Below, one piece after another: positions 26,439-35,398 of a stretch of DNA of 64,000 bases; within the stretch, counting starts at the first letter, position 1; the number at the start of each line of letters is the position of its first letter. The stretch lies in contig NZ_JACEGD010000019.1 of assembly GCF_016031635.1 (NCBI RefSeq), positions 62,001-126,000 on the forward strand, written 5' to 3'. The DNA comes from Bradyrhizobium diversitatis (lineage in GTDB: Bacteria > Pseudomonadota > Alphaproteobacteria > Rhizobiales > Xanthobacteraceae). The position numbers and the translations under genes were made by a program. The notes under the pieces were generated by a model, which was not told the origin of the DNA, did no database searches, and saw only the letters and a list, made by a program, of their open reading frames with translations.

Positions 26439-29400
26439 ATGCCTGATCAAACAATCCTCTCCGCCGGCGGCTTCATCAACTCCATCGGCGTCAATACACA
26501 TGCCGGCTTCGGGTGGACCGGCTACAACAATCTCGCGCTGATGGTCGACAATCTGGAGTATCTCGGCGTCACCCATCTCCGCGACGCCATGGGAACCAGC
26601 CCGGCTGCGCAACCGGTGGTCGAGGGACTCGCCGCTGCCGGCTACAAGTTCGACTTCCTCGTATCGTCCGCCCTGCCCCAGATGGGCACGACCGGACTGC
26701 AGAAGTATATCGTGTCGCTCGAGAAATTCGTGGCGAGCCATCCGGGCAGCATCAGCGCCATCGAGGGTCTCAACGAGGCCAATCACCAGCCCTTCAGCTA
26801 CAATGGCAGCTCCAGCCTGAGTGCCGCAGCCCAGTTCCAGAGCGCGCTTTATCAAGCGGTCAATGCCAACGCCGCCCTCGGCAGCATTCCCGTCTACAAT
26901 CTGTCACTGGCCTACAACGATCCCCAGGGCTACAACCAGCTCGGCAACATGTCCGGCTCGGTCGACTATGCCAACGCCCACGCCTATGTCAGCACCAGCC
27001 TGACCCCCAGCAGCTCCATTGCGGCGACGCTGAGCGCCGTCATGACCGCAGCACCTAGAAAGCCCGTCGTCATCACCGAGACCGGCTATACCACGCAAGC
27101 CAACACCCAATATCTGGGCGTCAACGAGACCGTGCAGGCCAAATCGATCCTGAACACGCTGGTCGATGCCTACAAGGCCGGTGTCAGCGCGACCTATCTC
27201 TACGAGCTGTTCGACCGCGACTCGTCGGCCGCCAATACGAACCCGGAAGCGAACTTCGGACTGTTCAATTCCGACGGCACGCCGAAGCTCGCGGCGACGG
27301 CGATTCACAACCTGACGACCATTCTGGCCGACGACGGCAAGGGCGGCCTGCAGCCGACTGATCCATTGAACTACACCCTGAGCAACATGCCGGCCACAGG
27401 CAACAGCATGGTGCTCGGCAAGAGCAATGGCGCCTACGAGCTCGTCGTCTGGGCCGAGCCGAAGCTCTGGAACGACGCCACCGACACCGAGGTAACCAAC
27501 AGCACCCAGACGGTCACGGTGAATCTCGGCGGCGTGCATCATACGGTGAAGGTCTACGACACGCTGACGGGAACCACGGCGATCGCCAGCTACACCGACG
27601 TCAGCTCGATCACGATTCCGGTCAGCGATCACCCGTTGATCATCGAGATCGACGCGCCTCCGACCACGCCGACTCCGCCTGACAGCCGGGCCAGCGTCAC
27701 GGGCACGGCTGCCGAGATCGTGCCGCAACTGTCCGACCTGAGCGAGTCGACGGCGCTGCAAACCATCACGTTGACGGATTCGCACGTCCTGCCGGTCGCT
27801 TCGAAAGCGACGATGGACTACATCATTGCCCATTACGGCAGCGCGCTGTCCAAGATCCAGGGCGGCTACTCGTTCTCCGTGACGAATACCGCCGCGACCT
27901 GGACCAACACGAAGACTTACGACGCGAGCGGGAAGCTGCTGTCGAAGTCCGACACCGGCCTCAATTCGAGTGGACAGCCGACCTCGACCACCGTCGTCTA
28001 CAGCGATGGTTCCCAGGACCTGATCAGCTACACCAATGGTGTGAAGACGAAATTCGTTCATGTCGGCACCGATGCGACCCGGACCACCGATACCTACAAC
28101 ACGGCCGGAACCCTTCTGAGCGAGATCGTGCAGAAGTCGGACGGCTATTACTCCACCACGCTCTACACGAACGGCGTGAAGACCGCCGCCTACGTCAAGA
28201 ACGCCGATGGTTCGCAGGACAATTATTCCTACAACATCACCGGAAAGAGCTTTACCACACAGGTTCAGCACCTTGACGCGTCGGGGAAGGTCACCTCGGT
28301 CGTTCGCAGCCATGCCGACGGCTCGCTGGATTCGACCCAGGTCTACAAAAGCGACGGCAGCAGCGTGATCGCGTTGTACAGCGCCACGGGCGTCAAGCTG
28401 GTCGAGACCAGCTATCATGCCGACAAGAGCAAGGACGTCTGGACCTACAACATCAAGGGCCAGACCTATGCGACCGAGCACGACGTCTACGATGCGACCG
28501 GCTTCCTCACCACGCTGGTCCGCAGGCACGCCGACGGCAGCCTGGCCTTCAAGCTGATGCAGACCGCGGACGGCACCAAGACGACCAACTGGTACAATGC
28601 CTCCGGCAGCCTCACCAGCGAGGTGGTCCAAAAGGCCGACGGATTCACCTCGACGACCCTCTACAGCAATGGCGTGAAGACGAAGGCCTACATCAAGAAC
28701 GCCGACGGTAGTCTTGACAATTATGCCTATGGCGTCACCGGCCAGAGCTACACCACGCTGATCCAGCACATCGATCCGTCCGGCAAGGTCACCGCGGTGA
28801 CCCGCAAGCATGCCGACGGCACGCTCGACTATACGCAGGTCATCAATGCCGACGGAAGCAGCGTCATCACCAACTACGACGCTGCAGGCGTGCGAACCAA
28901 GCAGACCGACTATCACGCCGACGGCAGCAAGGACGTCTATCTCTTCGGCATCACCGGCCAGAACTACACGACCGAGCACGACATCTACGATGCGACCGGC
29001 TTCCTCACCACGCTGGTCCGCAGGCACGCCGACGGCAGCATGGCGTTCAAGCTGGTGCAGAGCAAGGACGGGATCAAGACGACGGACTGGTACGATGCCA
29101 AGGGCGTCCTCACCAGCGAGGTGATCACGAAGGCCGACGGTTACAGTTCGACAACGACCTATTCCAACGGCTTGAAAACTGCGGCCTACATCACCAATGC
29201 CGACCAGAGCCAAGACATTCACAAATACAACATCACCGGCCAGAGCTACACCACGCAGCACCAGCACATCGATCCGGCCGGCCGGACGACCGAGGTAACC
29301 CGTTGGCATGCCGACGGCTCGCTCGACTATACCGAGGTCGTCGGCAGCGATGGCAGCAGCGTGGTGACCAACTACGACGCCTCGGGCATCAAGAAGACGG

Positions 29401-30347
29401 AGACCGATTATCACGCCGACGGGTCGAGGGATGTCCATCTCTTCAACGTCGTCGGTCAGAACTACACGACGGAGCACGACACCTACGATTCCACCGGCTT
29501 CCTCACCCACATCGTGCGCACCCACGCCGACAACAGCCTGGCATTCACGTTGGTGCAGAGCGCTGACGGCACCAAGACCTCCGAGTGGTATGACGCGAAG
29601 GGTGTCATCACCAGCGAGGTGACGACCAAGAGCGATGGCTACAACTCCACGACCGTCTATACCGGCGGCGTGAAGACCGCGGCCTATATCAAGAACGCCG
29701 ACGGCACGTCGGACAATTGGAACTACAACGTCACCGGGCAGTCCTATACGACCCAGCACCAGCACCTCGATGCCTCGGGCAAGCTGGTCGAGCTCACCCG
29801 GACCCATGCCGACGGCACGCTGGACTATACCCAGGTCATCCACGACGACGGCAGCAAGCTGACCGACATCTATAACAGCGCCGGCGTCAAGACTCAGGAG
29901 ATCGCCAACAACGCCGACGGCTCGAGGGACGTGTTCCTGTTCAACTTCAACGGACAGGCCGGCACGACGCAGCACGAGAACTACAACACCGCCAATGCAC
30001 TGCAGTTCATCGATCAGACCAAGACCGACGGCACCCATAACGTCACGGCCGTTGGGAGCGGCGTGACGATCCAGGGCGGAGCCGGCAACGACGTGTTCTC
30101 GGCCGCGCCGAATTCGACCACCATCGCCTACGATCACGGCCAGGACCAGATCCTCAACTTCCAGGCCGGCGACGGCACGACTCACGACGTGATCCAGATC
30201 TCGAAGCTGTTGGCGGCAGACTACAGTCACCTGCAGATGACGCAGTCCGGCACGAATGCGCTCATCACGTTCTCTGCTAACGATTCGATCCTGCTGAAGA
30301 ACGTGTATGTCAGCAACCTGACGAGCCACGATTTCCTGTTCGTCTAG
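26439..30347 (+). CDS. giant secreted GH-A glycosidase with 166-residue repeats and RTX-like C-terminus
   Basis: A 1302-residue protein without Sec signal. Residues about 10-300 form a GH39/PslG-like catalytic domain with acid/base E113 (EGLNEANH) and nucleophile E214 (VITETGY). A beta-rich module and a Pro/Thr linker (TPTPPDS) follow, then a segment seen in type I secreted proteins (VTGTAAEIVPQLSDL with TITLTDS). Residues 566 to about 1201 hold 3.8 copies of a 166-residue repeat built from YD-like ADGS units. A single RTX nonapeptide GGAGNDVFS (1213) and a C-terminus ending in HDFLFV suggest type I export. No export genes adjoin it. ATG 26439 is preferred to an upstream TTG. Likely acts on, or binds, the EPS outside the cell. 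Confidence 0.85.
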   Translation: MPDQTILSAGGFINSIGVNTHAGFGWTGYNNLALMVDNLEYLGVTHLRDAMGTSPAAQPVVEGLAAAGYKFDFLVSSALPQMGTTGLQKYIVSLEKFVASHPGSISAIEGLNEANHQPFSYNGSSSLSAAAQFQSALYQAVNANAALGSIPVYNLSLAYNDPQGYNQLGNMSGSVDYANAHAYVSTSLTPSSSIAATLSAVMTAAPRKPVVITETGYTTQANTQYLGVNETVQAKSILNTLVDAYKAGVSATYLYELFDRDSSAANTNPEANFGLFNSDGTPKLAATAIHNLTTILADDGKGGLQPTDPLNYTLSNMPATGNSMVLGKSNGAYELVVWAEPKLWNDATDTEVTNSTQTVTVNLGGVHHTVKVYDTLTGTTAIASYTDVSSITIPVSDHPLIIEIDAPPTTPTPPDSRASVTGTAAEIVPQLSDLSESTALQTITLTDSHVLPVASKATMDYIIAHYGSALSKIQGGYSFSVTNTAATWTNTKTYDASGKLLSKSDTGLNSSGQPTSTTVVYSDGSQDLISYTNGVKTKFVHVGTDATRTTDTYNTAGTLLSEIVQKSDGYYSTTLYTNGVKTAAYVKNADGSQDNYSYNITGKSFTTQVQHLDASGKVTSVVRSHADGSLDSTQVYKSDGSSVIALYSATGVKLVETSYHADKSKDVWTYNIKGQTYATEHDVYDATGFLTTLVRRHADGSLAFKLMQTADGTKTTNWYNASGSLTSEVVQKADGFTSTTLYSNGVKTKAYIKNADGSLDNYAYGVTGQSYTTLIQHIDPSGKVTAVTRKHADGTLDYTQVINADGSSVITNYDAAGVRTKQTDYHADGSKDVYLFGITGQNYTTEHDIYDATGFLTTLVRRHADGSMAFKLVQSKDGIKTTDWYDAKGVLTSEVITKADGYSSTTTYSNGLKTAAYITNADQSQDIHKYNITGQSYTTQHQHIDPAGRTTEVTRWHADGSLDYTEVVGSDGSSVVTNYDASGIKKTETDYHADGSRDVHLFNVVGQNYTTEHDTYDSTGFLTHIVRTHADNSLAFTLVQSADGTKTSEWYDAKGVITSEVTTKSDGYNSTTVYTGGVKTAAYIKNADGTSDNWNYNVTGQSYTTQHQHLDASGKLVELTRTHADGTLDYTQVIHDDGSKLTDIYNSAGVKTQEIANNADGSRDVFLFNFNGQAGTTQHENYNTANALQFIDQTKTDGTHNVTAVGSGVTIQGGAGNDVFSAAPNSTTIAYDHGQDQILNFQAGDGTTHDVIQISKLLAADYSHLQMTQSGTNALITFSANDSILLKNVYVSNLTSHDFLFV
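28134..30040 (+). repeat. 498-base in-frame tandem repeat within the giant glycosidase gene
   Basis: Units begin at 28134, 28632, 29130 and 29628, each exactly 498 bases (166 codons) after the last, with no insertion or deletion; the fourth is cut short after about 138 codons. Each unit is made of five sub-units of about 33 residues that share HADGSLDYT, NITGQSYTT and YDASG-like pieces. Units differ by many substitutions, so the duplication is old, and frame and length appear to be under selection. Confidence 0.9.
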
Positions 30348-30377
30348 AATCGCGGCAGATTGGCATCCATCGAGACA

Positions 30378-30408
30378 GCGTGGGATGGGAGGAGCCCCTC
30401 TCCCACGC
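30378..30408 (+). terminator. hairpin after the giant glycosidase gene
   Basis: GCGTGGGA pairs with TCCCACGC across a 15-base loop that itself has GGGAGGAGCCCCTC pairing potential. It starts 31 bases after the stop codon. There is no clear T-run, so it is only a candidate terminator or mRNA-stabilising stem. Confidence 0.45.
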
Positions 30409-30595
30409 ACAGCTGACAGCCAATGCCCTTTCAACAGGCAAGGATCGCCTTCGACCTACTCACCTGATACTTCCGGACCGACCCTGGCTCGTTCAGAGGC
30501 ACATCAGCACTTCACATGATTGGCGCTGGTTGCGAACTTGCGTCACAATTGCTGTCTAGAAGAGACCTTCCTGCTGCAGGGATATCGACGCCGAC

Positions 30596-31720
30596 ATGGA
30601 AGTCCGCGAACCAAAGCGATTCGTTCTTCTCGACTTCTACCGGTTCATCGCCGCGCTAGGCGTCTTCATCTTTCATCTGAAGAACATCGACAAAGGCATC
30701 TCGCCGGTCTGGAACGGCTCTTACGGCCTGTTTGTCGACATGTTCTTCATCCTGTCCGGCTTCGTGATCTCCTATTCCTATCCCGCGACCTCGACAGGCC
30801 TGCGCACCTATGTGCGCTTCCTCGTCAGGCGGATCGCGCGAATCTACCCCTTGCATCTGCTCACATTATTGATATTCGCGGTCCTTGCTCTCGTGGGTAT
30901 ATCCGGGCCGACCTCGCACGCGAGCTGGCTGGACTTCCTTCACAACCTCCTCCTCGTCCAGGCGTGGGGCGTCACAGATCACCTCAGCTTCAACTCGCCG
31001 GCCTGGTCCATCAGCGCCGAGCTGTTCTGTTACGTTCTATTCCCACTGTTCATGCTGCTGGCCGGCAGGGTCTCGCCGCTGATGCTCGCGATCATCGTCG
31101 CGCTCTGTTACGGAATCCTCGCCCACGCTCACCTGCCGATCTGGCAGGAACGCTCGCAGATGTACGGAGCAACCTTCGATTTCGGGATGTTGCGGGCCCT
31201 TCCGAGCTTCCTGAACGGGATTCTCCTGACCGTCCTGTTCAGGCTCTCGAGCGACTATCGCAGGAAGCCCGTCGCATTCGCCGGAATAGCACTGTTCGCC
31301 GGCTCGGTCCTGATCCTCAACCTCTATGCCAAGCCCGACCTTGCAATCATAGTGTTCTCTCTCGCGATTCTCGTCACAGCCACCGGAGAAAGCGCCTTCG
31401 CCCGGTTTCCCGGCTCTGACTGGCTCGGCCGCCTCGGCAACACGTCATACGCGATCTACATGGTTCACGAAGTGCTGCTGATCCTGCTTTTCAAGCCAGC
31501 GTGGCACTATTTCGGACTTCAACCAAGCATGTTTCCAGTGTTTGCGTTGGTCTGCTGCATCATTCTGACAGTCGTCGCCGACGTGACGTATCACTATGTC
31601 GAGAATCCCGCTCGAAAATTGATCAACCGGCTTGCGCCGGGCGATGCAAGGTCGGCCCGCATCCCGAAGGCCGAGCCGCTCGATCTTTCGAAGACCCGGC
31701 AAGCGGCCAACGCGAGCTAG
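30596..31720 (+). CDS. acyltransferase 3 family membrane protein (OafA/ExoZ-like)
   Basis: A 374-residue inner-membrane protein with about ten membrane segments. The N-terminal LLDFYRFIAALGVFIFHL carries the catalytic-type His, and FVDMFFILSGFVISYSY is the second family signature. Such proteins transfer acetyl or other acyl groups to polysaccharide repeat units across the membrane. It is a lone plus-strand gene, convergent with the flippase at 31745. It is one of four members of this family in the window; the acyl group is not predictable. Confidence 0.92.
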   Translation: MEVREPKRFVLLDFYRFIAALGVFIFHLKNIDKGISPVWNGSYGLFVDMFFILSGFVISYSYPATSTGLRTYVRFLVRRIARIYPLHLLTLLIFAVLALVGISGPTSHASWLDFLHNLLLVQAWGVTDHLSFNSPAWSISAELFCYVLFPLFMLLAGRVSPLMLAIIVALCYGILAHAHLPIWQERSQMYGATFDFGMLRALPSFLNGILLTVLFRLSSDYRRKPVAFAGIALFAGSVLILNLYAKPDLAIIVFSLAILVTATGESAFARFPGSDWLGRLGNTSYAIYMVHEVLLILLFKPAWHYFGLQPSMFPVFALVCCIILTVVADVTYHYVENPARKLINRLAPGDARSARIPKAEPLDLSKTRQAANAS

Positions 31721-31744
31721 GTGTCTGCAGGGCGGATCTTGCAG

Positions 31745-33226
31745 CTAGGTTCTCGACGATCGCCGCACACGGCCCAGGATTTCCTGGCATATCCGCACCA
31801 CGGCCGGCCGGGCGATCGCGACAACAACGACGAGATATACCGAAGAACCGAGCAGCACGAGCGCCGCGAGACGCAGCCATGGCGACGTGGCCGGCATCGC
31901 AACGGAGGCACCAGCCACCGCGCATGCCATCACCGCGGAGCCCGCAAGTGCGGGCATCAGCGCCGCGGCATAGGGCCTGATACCGAGTGACAGGATCCGC
32001 ATCGAGGCTCCGGCGGATAGCGGATACAGCAACAAGGCGCGAGCGACGTAGCCGACAGCAATCGCGATAAGGCCAAACGGCGCAGCGAGGATGAAGATTG
32101 CTATGTTCGAAACCGCGTAGATCAGCGTCAGCCAGGTTTGCCAATGCGGTTTGCCGAACGCCAGGATAACGGAGTGATTGTAGAGGCCAATCGTGGTCAG
32201 GAATCCGGTGACCGACATGATCGCGAGCAGAGGCGCGGCCTCGCTCCACTTGGACCCGAAGAAAGCAGTGATCAGATCCGGCGCCAGAACCGCTATGCCG
32301 GCGAAGATCGGAGCCGTCAGCAGCGACGTGTACATGACGAAGGCAACCAGCGTCGAACGCGATGCTTCACGGTCATGCTGGAGGCCAGCGATGGTCGCAA
32401 AGAACACCCGGTTCAACGCATTCCCAATCACGGTACTCACGGCATTGACCAGGCGCTTGGCCAGGCTGTACAAGCCCGCGCCGGCGGCGCCGGTATACCA
32501 GGTAACGAAAATCAGATCGGAATTGGCATTGGCGAAGTTCGTGATTCCCGTCAGCGCCACGTAGCGCGCATAGCTCAGGAGTTCGATCACTGCCTGCCGG
32601 CTGACCCTGAGCCGAGGGCGCCAGGGCGTCAGGATCCAAAGGCTGACCAGCGAGATCAACGACGTCGAAACGAGCTGTCCGACCAGCGCAACGACCCCGT
32701 ACCCCTGGATCGCCAGCCCGATCCCAACCGCCCCGCCAACCGAGATTGAAGAAAGCGAGCGGATGGCGAGGGATCGAAACAGTTGATTGCGCATCAACCA
32801 GGCTTCGTGCGTCCGTGACAGGCCCTGTACGGCCACCACGATGCAGAACCCCTTGAGAACGATGGCAATGTCCGAAAGACCCGAGAATCGTTCGATTGCG
32901 CCGCTCGAGGCGAACAGTGCGAGCGCTGCAAACAAGGAGAGGCCCGCGATGAGCCAGAACGAGGCAGTGTAATCCTCGTCCTTCGGCTCGGCACGCGCTT
33001 GGACCGCTATCGCGATGCTCTCGATCAGGACTGCCCGGCAGAATTCGAGCGCCAGCGCCCCCGTTGCCACGATGCCGAGAATCTGCGGCGACAGCAGCCG
33101 CGCCATGATCATGTAGATCGCGAGCGTGAGAGCCTGCCCGACTGCGGAATCGAGTGCGGACCAAATGACGCCCGAAACGATCGAGCGCGGCTTGATATTC
33201 TCGTGGCGCAATTGGAGGCCTGTCAC
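31745..33226 (-). CDS. oligosaccharide flippase, WzxC-like
   Basis: A 493-residue membrane protein with about twelve to fourteen segments. The N-terminus (SGVIWSALDSAVGQALTLAI, ARLLSPQILGIVA) is characteristic of the RfbX/WzxC family of lipid-linked oligosaccharide flippases. It would export undecaprenyl-diphosphate-linked units for polymerisation. It is transcribed alone, divergent from the pyruvyltransferase operon with a 110-base promoter region, and convergent with an acyltransferase. It is a second flippase for module A, which may imply two distinct products or a split cluster. Confidence 0.9.
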   Translation of the reverse strand: MTGLQLRHENIKPRSIVSGVIWSALDSAVGQALTLAIYMIMARLLSPQILGIVATGALALEFCRAVLIESIAIAVQARAEPKDEDYTASFWLIAGLSLFAALALFASSGAIERFSGLSDIAIVLKGFCIVVAVQGLSRTHEAWLMRNQLFRSLAIRSLSSISVGGAVGIGLAIQGYGVVALVGQLVSTSLISLVSLWILTPWRPRLRVSRQAVIELLSYARYVALTGITNFANANSDLIFVTWYTGAAGAGLYSLAKRLVNAVSTVIGNALNRVFFATIAGLQHDREASRSTLVAFVMYTSLLTAPIFAGIAVLAPDLITAFFGSKWSEAAPLLAIMSVTGFLTTIGLYNHSVILAFGKPHWQTWLTLIYAVSNIAIFILAAPFGLIAIAVGYVARALLLYPLSAGASMRILSLGIRPYAAALMPALAGSAVMACAVAGASVAMPATSPWLRLAALVLLGSSVYLVVVVAIARPAVVRICQEILGRVRRSSRT

Positions 33227-33336
33227 AATTTCCGGTTAGGCCGACTTTCGTCGTTGAGCCATTGGCTGCAATGGTCCAATAGTCGCCTTGTTTACGAGGA
33301 CACTACGGCAAGAAAGCAGCTACAATCCGAGGCAGC

Positions 33337-34170
33337 ATGAATTTTCGGACCAATCTACGACGGTTGATGAACGAGGTCGGTTGCGACTTTATTCATCAGC
33401 TGCCGTATCCGCACGTGGACTTGTTCTTCTGGCGTCCCGACGACGGAACGATAAATTTCGGTGACTATCTTTCGGTCGTCGTCGTTGACCATCTCTTGCG
33501 GCATTTCGGCTATACGCTCGCCGACGAGGTGCCGCGGCAAACGCGCTTGTTCGCGATCGGCTCCGTGCTCCATTACGCGCGAAATGACGATGTGATCTGG
33601 GGCAGCGGCGTGAACGGACGCCCCGGCCAGGATGACCTCAATCGCCGCGTGCAGAACCTGGACGTGCGAGCGGTGCGCGGCCCTCGTACACAGGAGATTT
33701 TGCGGCGCCGGGGCATCGCGGTACCCGAAGTGTTCGGGGACCCTGCGTTGCTGCTCCCTCAGCTGTTTCCGAATCGCTTTCGCCCCACCGCCAAGAAGCC
33801 GTGGGTGTTTGTTCCGAATTTGCACGATTTGAGTCTTATCGACCGTGGCGCCGATACGGTGGTCTCACCGCTGGGATCATGGAACCGACGAATTGACGCC
33901 ATTCTCGAAGCGGAGCTGGTTCTGGCAAGCTCGCTCCACGGCATCATTGTCGCCGAGGCATTCGGGATACCGGCTCGCTACGTGCGTCTGAGCAGCGGAG
34001 AATCCGAGTTCAAGTATCGTGACTATTACGAAGGCACCGGCCGGTTTGCCGTCGAGTTTGCCTCGAGCATTGACGAAGGTCGTGAAATGGGTGGGGCTGA
34101 GCGCCTCAACTTCGATCATCGTGCCCTGATGAGTGCATTCCCGATCGACCTCTGGAGCGGAAACAGCTGA
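33337..34170 (+). CDS. polysaccharide pyruvyl transferase family protein (ExoV-like)
   Basis: A 277-residue cytoplasmic enzyme predicted to add a ketal pyruvate from phosphoenolpyruvate to a sugar of the repeat unit. Family features are INFGDYLSVVVVDHLL at the N-terminus, VIWGSGVNG, VRAVRGPRTQEILRRRG, VFGDPALLLP, and the C-terminal LVLASSLHGIIVAEAFGIPA with the conserved SSLHG. It lies one base upstream of a glycosyltransferase start, so the two are one operon. Pyruvylation adds negative charge to EPS, as in succinoglycan. Confidence 0.92.
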   Translation: MNFRTNLRRLMNEVGCDFIHQLPYPHVDLFFWRPDDGTINFGDYLSVVVVDHLLRHFGYTLADEVPRQTRLFAIGSVLHYARNDDVIWGSGVNGRPGQDDLNRRVQNLDVRAVRGPRTQEILRRRGIAVPEVFGDPALLLPQLFPNRFRPTAKKPWVFVPNLHDLSLIDRGADTVVSPLGSWNRRIDAILEAELVLASSLHGIIVAEAFGIPARYVRLSSGESEFKYRDYYEGTGRFAVEFASSIDEGREMGGAERLNFDHRALMSAFPIDLWSGNS

Positions 34171-34171
34171 C

Positions 34172-35287
34172 ATGGCCAAGCGCCTCCGCGTCGCCATCTA
34201 CGCACCGCATTTTGCGGAATATTCCTATCGTCTCGCGTCGGGATTGGCTCGCCATTGCGACGTCCGGCTGGCGCTCAACCGCAAAGACGCGAACCAGCAA
34301 TGGGAACTGGCCGATATCGCCGTGACCGCTCCATTCGAGACGAGAGTTCGCGACCTGAGCCTGCGCCGCGGCGGCGCGATCGGCATCCCGGCCTCCTTCC
34401 TGGACATAATTTCCTTTCGTCCCGACGTGATTCATTGTCACGAAGTTCCGGAGATCTACACGTCCAGGCTGATCCAGCTAATTCGTCCGCTCGGCATTCC
34501 GCTGGTGTTGACCGTTCACGATGCGATCCCGCATTCGGAAGGCGGCTCCGGTACGTCGCCGCGTGAAGATTCATGGCGGGGTCGCATGCGGGCAGCAGCA
34601 TCCGTCGTCACCACGCATGGTGAGAGCTGCATCGCCGATTTTCGCCGCGCCTCGCCCGACTTCAAAGGCGAAACCGTCTCCAGCATGCACGGCGTGCTCA
34701 TGGTTCCACCGGCCGGGAGTGCGGTCACCGCGCCTGAAGCTGCACGCATCCTGTTTTTTGGGCGGATGTGGGCTTACAAAGGTCTCGACGTTTTCATCGA
34801 TGCGCTCGACATGTTGGCCAGGCGCGGTGTGGCCCATGAAGCGATCGTCGCCGGCCGCGGCCCCGAGATGACACGGCTCGGCGCGCGGATGGAGGCAATG
34901 CCGACGGTCAAGACCATCAACGCCTACATCTCGCCTGCCGATACCGGGCGACTGTTTCAATCCGCGACCGTTGTCGCCCTGCCCTACAAGGATGCAACGC
35001 AGAGCGGCGTGCTTGCATCTGCCTATGGCAACTCCCGGCCCGTCGTTGCCAGCGCGACCGGCGGCATTCCCGACGTCGTGACCGATGACGTCAACGGGCT
35101 GCTGGTCCCGCCCGGCGATGCCACGGCACTGGCCGACGCGCTCGAACGCGTGCTGACCTCCAAGCCTCTGGCCGAGACATTGACCGAAGGCGCACGGCAA
35201 ACCGCGGCCGGCCTCCTCAACTGGGATCGCATCGCTGAAGGTCTGCTGGGGTCCTATCACAAGCTCGCCGGTCGCACCGTGAGCTGA
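34172..35287 (+). CDS. GT4-type glycosyltransferase
   Basis: A 371-residue glycosyltransferase. It has a typical N-terminal half (VAIYAPHFAEYSYRLASGL; DVIHCHEVPEIY), then RILFFGRMWAYKGLDVFIDAL, and VVALPYKDATQSGVLASAYG in place of a strict E-x7-E motif, which occurs in one GT4 subgroup. ATG 34172 follows the pyruvyltransferase stop by one base; an upstream in-frame ATG lies inside that gene and is not needed. A strong repeat element follows the gene. Sugar and linkage unknown. Confidence 0.88.
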   Translation: MAKRLRVAIYAPHFAEYSYRLASGLARHCDVRLALNRKDANQQWELADIAVTAPFETRVRDLSLRRGGAIGIPASFLDIISFRPDVIHCHEVPEIYTSRLIQLIRPLGIPLVLTVHDAIPHSEGGSGTSPREDSWRGRMRAAASVVTTHGESCIADFRRASPDFKGETVSSMHGVLMVPPAGSAVTAPEAARILFFGRMWAYKGLDVFIDALDMLARRGVAHEAIVAGRGPEMTRLGARMEAMPTVKTINAYISPADTGRLFQSATVVALPYKDATQSGVLASAYGNSRPVVASATGGIPDVVTDDVNGLLVPPGDATALADALERVLTSKPLAETLTEGARQTAAGLLNWDRIAEGLLGSYHKLAGRTVS

Positions 35288-35290
35288 GCG

Positions 35291-35387
35291 GCATGATCCG
35301 GAAAAGTACGCAGCGGTTTTCCGAAAAGCTCATGCTCAAACGACAATCCAAAGCGCGATGACGATTCATCCTTATCGCATCGCGCTT
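35291..35387. repeat. double palindromic repeat between convergent genes
   Basis: Two palindromes in series: GCATGATCCGGAAAA paired with TTTTCCG and TCATGC (35291-35335), then AAGCGCGATG paired with CATCGCGCTT (35351-35387). This composite resembles an intergenic element found many times in Rhizobiales genomes. It separates the convergent glycosyltransferase and acyltransferase genes and could terminate both transcripts. Confidence 0.8.
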
Positions 35388-35398
35388 CAGCGGCGCCC

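Noticed and set aside
26904..30434. Minus-strand open frame of 1176 codons opposite the giant glycosidase gene
   Set aside because: It is the codon-bias shadow of a repetitive high-GC gene. Its product is a low-complexity Val/Gly/Arg/Asp sequence with no domain, while the plus-strand frame has clear catalytic motifs and a ribosomal start.
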